Positions 53,901 through 64,000 of a stretch of 64,000 nucleotides of DNA are shown piece by piece. The position numbers were made by a program, and so were the translations under genes. A model generated the notes under the pieces. That model saw only the letters and a list, made by a program, of their open reading frames with translations. It did no database searches and was not told where the DNA came from. Location of the stretch: the NCBI GenBank assembly GCA_043228905.1, contig JBHGNT010000001.1:7936001-8000000 (forward strand), read 5' to 3'. The first letter of the stretch is position 1; the number at the start of each line of letters is the position of its first letter. This DNA comes from Azolla caroliniana (Eukaryota; Polypodiophyta).

Positions 53901-56900
53901 TGCTTTATTCTGACGAAAGAGATAAACACTATTGTACCTTCATCACTTTGAATTGTGGGTTTGTCATTTTATTGGAGCAGATTGCTGGGGAGTTGTTTGA
54001 TATTATTGGAGACGCCGATTTCGAGAAGATCCAAAAGATTCTTCAGGTATTCTTTCATTAGGAACTGTGCCATGGAAACTTTGTGATAGAAAGGTAAGGG
54101 TACATATGTGTATATCCTCTTTCTATGACAATGTTATCTGGTTATGCTTTGAATTTCTATGTAAGTGATCTATTTCATCTGATTATACCTTAAATGTCTC
54201 TCTTTATATTATCTCTGGCATAGATGAGTTCTTTTATGCTTTGAAATTTCTATGTATTTGCAGCATAGGAAGGAACTAGTTGATGCATCTAGAAAGGGTA
54301 TGGAAAATCTTAAGCTCCAAAGGAGAGGGAATTCTCAACAACCAAAAATGCCAAGCTATGGGATACAAGTATGGACATTTTCCATTTTGTGAGAGGCTTG
54401 TCTACGACCATATATAGCTATTACAAATTGGATGTACATACTATCTTGACTTATGGAAGGATTTATATCTCAATACTTGCAATTTTGTACACCTAACTTT
54501 TTACATAGGTTAGTGTGCAAACGGATTTTGATAAGCAAATTGAAAAGTTCCGTCGCAAAGAAGAGAAAAAGAATCATAAGCGCGGAACAGGAAATGCAGC
54601 ATTTGCTGAGTCAGAGCTCGAATGGCTCTCAGAAGCTGGAGGCTTTTCGGCTCTGGTTCAGGCAAGTGAAGGATTTTTGGATAATCTTATAGGCCAAGGT
54701 GATGAAATAGGAAGAGCTTTACCAAAAGGGACTTCTCGAAAGGTTTCCAAAGGATATGAAGAGGTCAAGGTTCCTGCCACAGCAACCGCACAATTGAAGC
54801 CCGATGAACGTCTGGTAAATATAACAGCTATTTTCCTATGATCAAAGTCATATATCTGAAAACAGAGAACCCATAAAACAAATAGAAAGCTATTTTCCTA
54901 AGATTCTATAGAAAGCTCTATTCATGCGCCTATGATGCATAAAAAAACCAATCCAAGTAGAGATAGTCGTTTAGATAATGAATTGATCCCAAGCAATGGA
55001 AGGAGAATAGAATCTCTGATCTCATGCCTGCTGAAGAATGGGCTGACGTCTCAATGGAAGTGAAATGGCACATACCACTTCCATTGAGAATATAGGACTA
55101 ACAGCTGCCATGAAGTGATTTCATGTAAATGGCTTAACTAAAACCTAATCTATATAATCATCTATTTGAAGAGAAACTTCTGTTTAATGTTAACACTTGT
55201 GTGGGAAATAGTGTCATGTACTGAAAATTAACACCACATAGGTACACTAGGAGAGACAGAGATTATACTAAGCAGAGAATCATGTGAATCCTTTGATTCT
55301 TGCTATTGTGCGAGGTCATTATACATGGATAATCGATGTTCTCAATGATGGTTGGGGCTCCCTGGTGATGCTCTTTTATTGGGAGATCCATATAATATAC
55401 ACATCCAAGTAGGTTAACCTCCCCAATTATAGGTAAATGACGCATTCAGAATGGGGATATGACGCATTCCAATAAATGAGTCATATCCATATCTTCGTAT
55501 CATGCCGATGAAAGACTTCAATTGACATATGCAGGATACATTAATGAGAACTTCCTTTGCCATATGGTGGCTATGAAATTGAGCCATTTCCACTGAATCT
55601 CCATATCATGAAAGGATTAAAGTCCCTCACTAACATGCAATGACATGCAGGTCTTGAATAATATGGCGATACATGATATGAGTTATGACATAAATATAAT
55701 TGATTGAGGAGGACCTCTTTATATGGGCTACAAGATTGAAGCTCATTAGTTCCCAATTTGGCCGCCTTCATTCTTTATTTTTGCATTTGTATCTTGGAAT
55801 TTTGCTAGAAGATTGTGGATATCTAAAGCTAAGCTTTTGGGCCATGAGATATGGATTGTTCTATGTGATGCATGTCCAAATATGGTCATATGACCAACTG
55901 TAAACTTACTAAAAGTTAACAAAACAAAGAATATGTCAAATCTTTGCAAGAACTGAAAACCATACCGTAAATAGACTCGAATACCTATTGCTTATAAAAA
56001 AGTTGAAACATGCTACGAAAGGAAATAAATCCTTATTCATTCTATCTATGCTAATCTTGTTTTGGAATTGTAGGTAAATATCAGTATTGCCTTCAAATTA
56101 TGGGCTTAAGGAGTTAGACTTGGTGATGAATTGAACAGGTAGAGATAAGCGAGCTTGATGATTTTGCACAAATGGCTTTTGAAGGATACAAGTCTTTGAA
56201 TCGTATTCAAAGTCGAATTTTTCCAACTGCATATCACACCAATGAAAACATTCTTGTGAGTTATAACTTGTGCATGCTTGTTCTCTTTGTCTCTATCTCT
56301 CGACTGATACAAAAAAGGGTGTCATGATGGGATTGGTGGCTGTCCAGTGAGTGCTGGGAGCTATGTGAACTAATCCTGCTTTCGGATACTCAACATATAA
56401 TATGGGAACTTTGCCAAGAGTGTTAATAGCATCTGGCTGTACTATTCTTATGTTTTAAAATCATGTTGTGTTTCATGAACATTTTGGTTGCAGGTATGTG
56501 CACCAACTGGAGCTGGGAAAACTAATATTGCCATGATCACCGTTCTACGTGAGGTGTATATTCCCCTCTAATCTCTTCATCGTTTGATATGCTTGAGAAA
56601 CAAAAGAACAAATGCAATGTAGGTGATAGGATGTAAGTAAACGGGGCACATACTGGAGATAGGTAACAGGGCTCACGCTGAAAAGTGCAGCAGCAGGTTT
56701 GATGAACTCGGAAACTTAAAACTCTGAAAATACACAATTAACATTGACATGCCATCACATGAACCATATGCTTTTTTGTTTCTTGTAACTGAAGTGACTA
56801 TGCATTTGCAAACAATCGATGCATTGTATTTCTCTTCTTAATAAAATTCTAGACATTGGTCATATGCACCAGCACAGATGTTTTTGCCCTCCAATGGAAA

Positions 56901-59900
56901 ATACCATGCTTCGTACCTCCCTCGTAAATGGGCCATATTGTGATTCTGAAATATTTGAAATTTGAGCTAAGTTTAAATCTGGAAATTAACTATGACGGGT
57001 TTTGTGTGAGATTACCGTCAAGTTCTAGAACACGGTGATTGTTGACATGGCATTCTTCTGCAGATTGGACAACATCTACATTACGGTGTTCTACAAAAAA
57101 GTGAATTCAAGATTGTCTATGTAGCCCCTATGAAGGTATATGTAAAGCTATATCTCAGCATTAAATCAAGATTCAATTGTATGTCTTGATATAATATTAG
57201 TCGACAGGCCCTAGCAGGCGAGATGACGGCTGCATTTAGCCATCGGCTGGGTCCGTTGAATGTGGTGGTTCGAGAACTTACAGGAGATATGCAACTAACT
57301 AAAAGGGAGCTTGAGGAGACCCAGGTTTTGGGAATTTACATTGCTGACCGTATAGTGTTCTTTGTAGGCCATTTTCTTACTATGATGTTTTGCATTCTAG
57401 ATGATTGTGACAACTCCTGAAAAATGGGATGTCATTACACGAAAAACTAGTGACATGGCTATGGCAGTGTTGGTAAAGCTGTTAATCATTGATGAAGTCC
57501 ATCTCCTGAATGATGATAGAGGACCTGTAATTGAAGCCCTGGTAGCACGTACTCTACGACAGGTAAAAACTAGCTTTATAAAACTTTTGTTATCGAATAA
57601 GTTTCCGTTTGATCTTCAGATCTTTGAATTTTATTGCCAAAACGTGGAGTGTACAGGTAGAGTCATCACAGAGCATGATACGCATAGTTGGCCTGTCAGC
57701 TACACTACCCAATTATAGAGAGGTAAATTCGTTACTTCTATTTTTTGTTGGAGTTAAGATTCAATAAGGCAAGCATGCAGATTTGGACTGATGATATATA
57801 AATGATTACATTGAATTTTGTTAGATGATTATGAATTGTCAATACTAATGTTGATTAATTTTCATGCGCCCTATGTGATATGCAAGGATCTGATTGTCTG
57901 CATATTACTGATGATGAAACTTTTGGATAGGTTGCTCGATTTCTGGGTGTGAATGCAGACACAGGACTGTTCTTCTTTGATAGTAGTTATCGTCCGGTGC
58001 CTCTTACCCAGCAGTATATTGGTGTTACTGAAACCAATTTTATGGCCCGCAATAATCTAATGAATGAAATATGCTACAACAAGGTATTTCAGTTAAATAC
58101 ATTTTCTCAATTAATGATGGGCATAATGTTATGTAAACATACTGAACCTTGTCTTTCAATTCAGTTTCTTCGTGGTGATATATTACCCCTCAATGTGTTA
58201 TACAGGTGCTGGATGCTGTAAAACGTGAGAAGCAGGCAATGGTGTTTGTGCATTCACGCAAAGATACTGGAAAAGTTGCACAAATCTTGGTAAAACTATT
58301 TCCTTTACATTTATTCTGTTAATCATTGCTGTTCACAAAGATGTCAAGACAACCTTAGCAGTGTTCCATTGGCAAAGGATACCATCACATAACCAATGTC
58401 GGATGTCTAACAGGGAAAATAAATTAAAAGTTAACTATTTCCCAAGCAGAATGCAGTATGAGACACTGCATATGATATTAAGTTGAGTGTGAAAAATATA
58501 GTTCTTGCATACAGTTTTTTTCTGGAGCAGGCTATTATTGTATGAGCAACTGCATACGGCATCAAATTAAACAGGAAAAATGAAGTGTACACACATCATC
58601 GAGACACTCACTGTTTGATTCAGATCTAGAGCATCTCGTACGATAGCTCATATGGATCATTTTGTGGCATTTCTTTTCTTTTTGAGTCGTGCTTTCAGGA
58701 AATTGCAGCACCATTGGGTAAACCTCTTCATGTCCCCTAGTTGTATCTTTTGAGAATCACAGCATTGTGTCCTCGGCACTGTGGCTATAATTATAGATGA
58801 GCATAATACCATATGGGATTTCAAAATCATATTTCTTACTTTTAGGTTTGTTTTGCCCCCAATTCCACATGTAAGCAAATTGATACAGACAATGCGAAAA
58901 GACTATATAACTTAGGATATTTGTTCCCTCTGGAGCTCAGGCTACTTCAAAAGGACTTCCAGAAGGATAGTTGGAAAAGAAAAATCATTTGCCTCCCCGC
59001 CTTGATGATCTTTCCTTACTAGAAATTTATTTGAGACTTCCTGTAGCAGTTCCAAGTTCCAACAATTCAGAAAGATGGAATGATGGGTTGGGGAAATCGT
59101 CCTTGAAGAGGTAACCAAGGACCTAATCATGATTTTCACTGCCCTTCAGGCTTGTTGAGGGCCGTATCAGTTATGTTTCATTTCTCCATACCTCTATTTT
59201 CTTGCTTATAAATACGTTTCTTCTTCTGATGCCCAAGTGTTTTTCTAGCAACTGAAGCGATAATGGATCCTGGTTCTCCATATACTCAAAACTGTATCTA
59301 TAATATTCATAGTCATAGTTTTCCTTACATGTGGAAAATATTAGTCATTTGAATCAGTAGATACTATTCAATGACTCGACAAGTCTGCTTATATGCATAC
59401 ATATATCCATGCAAGTTCTCTGATAAGATTGATTCATGGGAATTGCAGGCTGAAATGGCACAGAAGAACGGAGAAATAGACCATTTTACTGATGAAGATC
59501 ATCCCCAGCTTGGACTTTTTAAGGTATTTTCAATAACCTTGTTATGTAAATGATCGTCTATCACTAGAATGTATCCGTTTAACCTCTGTTCTGCCAAGAG
59601 GAATCATCAAGCACACATTTTTCATTCTGTTTTTAACGCAATATTTCAGAAAGAAGTTGCAAAGTCCAGAAATCGCCAGTTGAGTGAGCTCTTCCTGTCA
59701 GGATTTGGAATTCATCATGCTGGCATGCTGAGGTCTGATCGGAATCTTACAGAAAGGTTATTTTCAATAGGGCTAATAAAGGTAACACTTCTAGTAAAGT
59801 CAAGTGGCTATCGTGGGTATTTTTCTGGTCAAAAGTTTTGTGTTCATGATCTATTTGCAATGTGCATAGGTCCTTGTATGTACTGCAACATTAGCGTGGG

Positions 59901-62900
59901 GAGTGAATTTGCCAGCACACACTGTTGTTATCAAGGTATGATTATACGAGAACTGTTTATATGCATAGTCATATTTCCTATACACATAAAGAACCTTTTA
60001 TGTCGAGTTTGACCTGCTACATCAATTTTATCTTCTATCTCACTGACCTTTAAGTTAATCTGGTGTTTCAAATTTGATTTTCTGGTTGAATAGGGAACAC
60101 AGCTGTATGATCCAAAAGCTGGAGGCTGGCGTGAACTAGGAATGCTTGATGTTATGCAGGTGATCTTCATGAAAACAATGGTTCTAATTTTGGATAGAGC
60201 TTCAATTCCCCAGTTTGACAAGTCTAATAGTTGTTTGATGCAGATATTTGGACGAGCAGGTAGACCCCAATTTGATAAAAGTGGAGAAGGAATCATCATC
60301 ACAACGCATGATAAGCTTGCATACTATCTCAGGCTTCTTACCCATCAATTACCCATTGAGAGCCAGGTCTTAGCTCACAATTCTGGTTAAAACCTATGAG
60401 ATTTTCCATTCTCCTTCTTCATTACTGTATTAAACACAGCCCTTGTGATTCTGCAGTTTGTAAGCTCTTTGAAGGATAATTTAAATGCAGAAGTTGTATT
60501 AGGTACCGTGACAAATGTAAAGGAGGGTTGTGCTTGGCTTGGGTATACATATTTGTTTGTGAGAATGTCTTCAAATCCCCTTGCATATGGGATGACTTGG
60601 AATGAGGTATGAAATGTGGACTTTACTTCTATATGTAATGCACAGGCATTGTAAGCTTTGTTCGTAAAGAATGAAAATATCATGTGACTATGCATGGGTA
60701 GACATCCCCATAAACTTATGTATCTGAAAAGTTATTTATTTGTTTCCAGGTTCTTAATGATCCTAATCTGACAGCGAGAAGAAAGGCTCTTATTACTGAT
60801 GCTGCACGTGCTCTGGATAAAGCTAAGATGATGGCATTTGATGAGAAAAGTGGGAACTTGTATGTAACTGATCTTGGACGTGTTGCGAGTCACTATTATA
60901 TTCAGTACACAAGTGTGGAGACATACAACAACATGCTGAAACAGCATATGAATGAGAGTGATGTAGAGTCTTATTCAAATTTACTGATATTTTTGTCATG
61001 TTTACAAAGCTTGAATTTCTGAAAATTTGGTCATTTGGTAATCATCAGCTTATTGATCTTGTCGCACACTCCTCCGAGTTTGAGAATATAATGGTAAGAG
61101 AGGAAGAACAAGAGGAGCTACAAAGGCTTCGCCATGAAGCTTGTCCTTTAGAGGTTCGTCGTGGACCTGAGGACAAGATTGGAAAGATTAGCATTCTCAT
61201 TCAGGTTTGGCTTGCTAACCAAATAGTCATATGTGGTTCTTTCTTGGTGGAGGTTCAGTGGACTCCATCCTTATTTTTTTAAATATCAATCCTTCATAGG
61301 TCTTTGATAAAGAAAACAAGTTACATGCTAATTTCATGTCATAAAAATGACGTGAAAATGGTGATGTCGTGCACTTGAACAAAGAACTTATCTCATTGTT
61401 GGAATTCAAAGAAAAATGCCATTTATCATAAAAATAATTATTGGTTTTGTCCAGTAGAAAACTAGGGTTATGATGCTTTGGATGGAAATCTTGGCCATAC
61501 CTTGTTATATAGGGAAGCTACATAGCTTAGGTACAATTGAATTTTGTTCTATTTTACCAGACATTCTGTAAGATTAACAGGCTGCAACCTTTGGTCTTGA
61601 AGAACACTTCTATTTTTCGAACATGGAATTTATTTCATTTCTTGGCGAACATGTTAATTCTCACGTCCCATGGTTGTTTCAACTTGTATGCACCATTCTG
61701 TAGCTTCCAGACTTTGTGTTTCTCATCAAATACTCAGTCAGTGGGTGCACGATTACATCTCCTGCAGTGTCTCTTCATGACTATTAATGCACGATTATCG
61801 TCCCTTTGCTCAGGAGATTTGTTGGAAAATCTCTTTGAGATCTTATGTCACACTCATCCTTCCAAAAGCTCCATTTATCTCTTCTTTATCTCAATATTAG
61901 AAAATTATTTAATTGCTAGAGGACTGGAATGGTAGCTGCCTTGCACAGTTGATATATCGTGTGGAAGGAATGCCCTGGTTACATGTAACACCATAGACCA
62001 AGGTGTCAATCTATTTGACGAGGGGGTTTCATCAGGGTTAGGTATGCAATGAAAACCTAATGGAGGATGAATATCACTTATTGCATGCTCAGCGTATAAG
62101 GTAATTCACAAGAAATATGATGACATGTTAGACGGGCATGATAATGTAAGTGTCATACTCAAATGTCCACCAAGAAGGATGAATATCACATACCTATCGC
62201 ATACTCAGCGTATAAGGTAACTCACTGATGATGTGCTAGATGGGCATGATAATGTAAGTGTCATACTCAAATATACGTGCATTATTTTCACAGAGTTTTT
62301 ACTACAGAGTAGTAACCCCTGTTCTTAGGAAGGAGTCGCATATGAGATGATATGTTGATTTGGTCCCGTAGGTGAAAATTGGCCTCATCATGGAGGATAA
62401 AACATCTGTTCTATTCTATTCTATTCTATTCTATTCTATCAGACGAGATATTCATATCATCACCATAGGAAAGTGTATAGGTATCCTGGATAAGCTCCCT
62501 TCTGAGGAGAGGATGCCTATCACTATTCATAGAATGTTACCTTCGGTATAGTTTCTAATATTCCATATGGTGCAATTGGGAAGTCACTATTGCATTGCTT
62601 GGTAGAGCCAGCAGAGTCAAGTGGAGCATAAGGAAGAATGAACATTCCTCCACAGTAGCAGAATCTTGGGAGCACATGCCCCTGATTGGGCTCAGTATGC
62701 AAGTTACTATAGCTATAACACGTCTATATACTAGTTTTGTACAATCATCATGAGTAGGGTACCTGCCAATTCTGATGTTTTTGGTACTAGTTGATATACA
62801 CCCTGTTTGTAAAAAAGATAATTGAAAATGAACACTTTTGTTAGCACATGAATAAAAAATATTTTTTTGGACTTCTCAGCAGTATTCACAATTTTGAATT

Positions 62901-64000
62901 GGAAACATGTCTCCTAAAGAAGCCTTAGAAACTGAGTATTATTTAAGCATAGTTGCTGCGGTGAAACTTAAAGCGTTGTTGATATTTTCCAGGTTTATAT
63001 TTCACGGGCATTCATAGAAGGATTCTCGCTCATTGCAGACAGTGCCTATATCAGTTCTAGTTTGGGCAGGATTATGCGTGCTCTGTTTGAAATCTGCTTA
63101 CGTAGAGGGTGGTGTTCCATGACAGCCTTGCTGCTCGAGTATTGCAAAGCAGTAGATCATCAGATCTGGCCACATCAACACCCCCTTAGGCAATTTGATA
63201 GAGAGCTATCTCCAGAGGTTTGTGGTTGTCTTTAACCTGCATAGATGGTTTGTGCAGACATTATGATCTTTAGCAGTACCACTGCTGTAATGAATTATAT
63301 TTATCAGCTACTGAGGAAGCTTGAAGATAAAGGAGGTGACCTTGAGCACCTATATGACATGAATGAGAAGGAAATTGGTTTATTTCTTCGCTATCCCCAT
63401 GGAGGCAAGGTAAGCAGGTTTGAATGCGTACAAGTTTTTGTTAGTAACTTGCTTGTTAACGGTTTTGTTTTGCAGCTAGTTACACAATGTTTGTCTTGCT
63501 TTCCAAGAGTTCATCTCTCAGCTAACATCAGCCCAATTACAAGATCTGTACTTCAAGTAAGTTTTGTAACTGGAAATGTGGCAGATGTTATAATTTGGAG
63601 TGAAACCTCAATGTGTAGTCCATGACAATTCCTATGATTTTAATATCTTTTCCACAATGTTTGCGTCAGGTTGTTCTGACATTGACACCGGATTTTGTTT
63701 GGAAGGAGCGATGGCATGGTACCAGTGAAAGATGGTGGATATGGGTGGAAGTAAGCGATAGTGTACCAATACACCAACAGATGACTTGATAATGGAATAG
63801 ACACAAACACACTTTAGATAGACATGCATGCACAGGGAATCACTCATGTATATTCAAGCACTGCTTCATGAGTATGCTGCTCTGATTTTCATTTCATGTT
63901 CAGGATTCAGAAAATGAACGCATTTACCATTCAGAGCAGTTCAATATGTCCAAGAAATCTGTTAGCGAAGGAAGTCAAGCCGTAACATTCACGATACCAA
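50901..64000 (+). CDS. DExH14: DExH-box helicase, ASCC3/Slh1 type (first 25 exons, 3' end outside)
   Basis: Large Ski2-like helicase with tandem cassettes; the family works in the ASC-1/RQT complex (splitting collided ribosomes) and in alkylation repair. The window encodes about 1065 residues: N-terminal domain, first helicase cassette and start of Sec63. Exons: 50901-51221, 53981-54046, 54264-54368, 54509-54814, 56139-56255, 56494-56553, 57064-57135, 57208-57324, 57401-57562, 57657-57722, 57931-58083, 58206-58289, 59449-59523, 59650-59781, 59870-59935, 60094-60159, 60244-60366, 60457-60606, 60750-60962, 61049-61204, 62993-63217, 63308-63409, 63476-63556, 63670-63750, 63904-64000+. Motifs: APTGAGKT (Lys314), TTPEKWD (392-398), DEVH (419-422), SAT (456-458), [20 protein letters not shown] (exons 15-16), GRAGRPQFD (659-667). 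All catalytic residues are intact. All 24 introns are GT-AG and phase 0. The symbol is by family resemblance to the Arabidopsis gene; BRR2 is the alternative but fits the N-terminus less well. Confidence 0.9.
51222..53980 (+). other. helicase intron 1 with repeated segments
   Basis: The longest intron seen (2.76 kb). It holds a direct repeat (about 51565-51697 and 51922-52056, sharing AGATATATT, GAGGCCAAAATRGC and AGTAAAACTG), an inverted repeat (about 51818-51903 against 52453-52556, sharing TTCTTGCTAGAACTCAAGA and GATACCAYTGCCTCTT), and a tandem pair with 201-bp period (53343 and 53544, sharing TATTTATTTGGGGTGG). Confidence 0.75.
62066..62275 (+). repeat. ~109-bp tandem duplication in helicase intron 20
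   Basis: GATGAATATCAC...CTCAGCGTATAAGGTAA and GGGCATGATAATGTAAGTG TCATACTCAAAT occur twice. Confidence 0.8.
62405..62439 (+). repeat. (ATTCT)n microsatellite in helicase intron 20
   Basis: About six TTCTA/ATTCT units. Confidence 0.9.

Noticed and set aside
1-64000. CRISPR arrays, operons, prophage or other bacterial systems
   Set aside because: Introns, retrotransposons and plant protein families show a plant nuclear genome; the tandem arrays are minisatellites or parts of LINEs.

Overview
This is a nuclear window from a land plant: GT-AG introns, a gene-poor AT-rich background, LINE, copia, solo-LTR and hAT-type elements, and many microsatellites. The best clue to the lineage is an intronless terpene synthase of the microbial type (MTPSL) at about 14.1-15.4 kb. 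That family is known from ferns, lycophytes and bryophytes but not from seed plants, so a non-seed plant is the best guess. This is inference; I cannot name the species.

Layout. 1-1545: the 3' half of a broken Ty1/copia element (retropepsin end, GAG-pre-integrase, integrase, reverse transcriptase deleted, 3' LTR). 2053-9266: LINE-A, a full-length but decayed L1-like element with a 15-bp target duplication. A solo LTR (7463-8124) is nested in it, as are two tRNA-derived SINE-like heads. 9457-12947: LINE-B, a 5'-truncated LINE with an open ORF2 C-terminus, seven tandem repeats of about 160 bp in its 3' UTR, and a perfect 17-bp target duplication. 14126-15364: the terpene synthase. 15.4-27.4 kb: no gene found; it holds LINE tails, a hAT-type MITE with a perfect 8-bp target duplication, a 298-bp tandem duplication and microsatellites. 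27449-28366 (+) and 29819-31954 (-): a convergent pair, a PADRE/DUF4228 protein and a plant calmodulin-binding-domain protein. 33.1-40.4 kb: no gene; one short minus-strand LINE copy. 40438-47851: LINE-C, near full length with a few stops and frameshifts. 49940-50302: a probable solo LTR. 50901-64000 (+): the first half of a DExH-box helicase of the ASCC3/Slh1/DExH14 type, 25 exons in the window, running off the right edge.

The four host genes do not form a pathway. The terpene synthase is specialised metabolism, the PADRE and calmodulin-binding proteins suggest stress or calcium signalling, and the helicase family acts in ribosome quality control and alkylation repair. Most of the window was built by retrotransposition: three large LINE copies and at least four short tails share the same peptide end (WNYxPPRWLFPP-like) and the same TAATGG...TTTTGGAAAA tail. 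LINE-A and LINE-C also keep the same ATGA overlap between ORF1 stop and ORF2 start.
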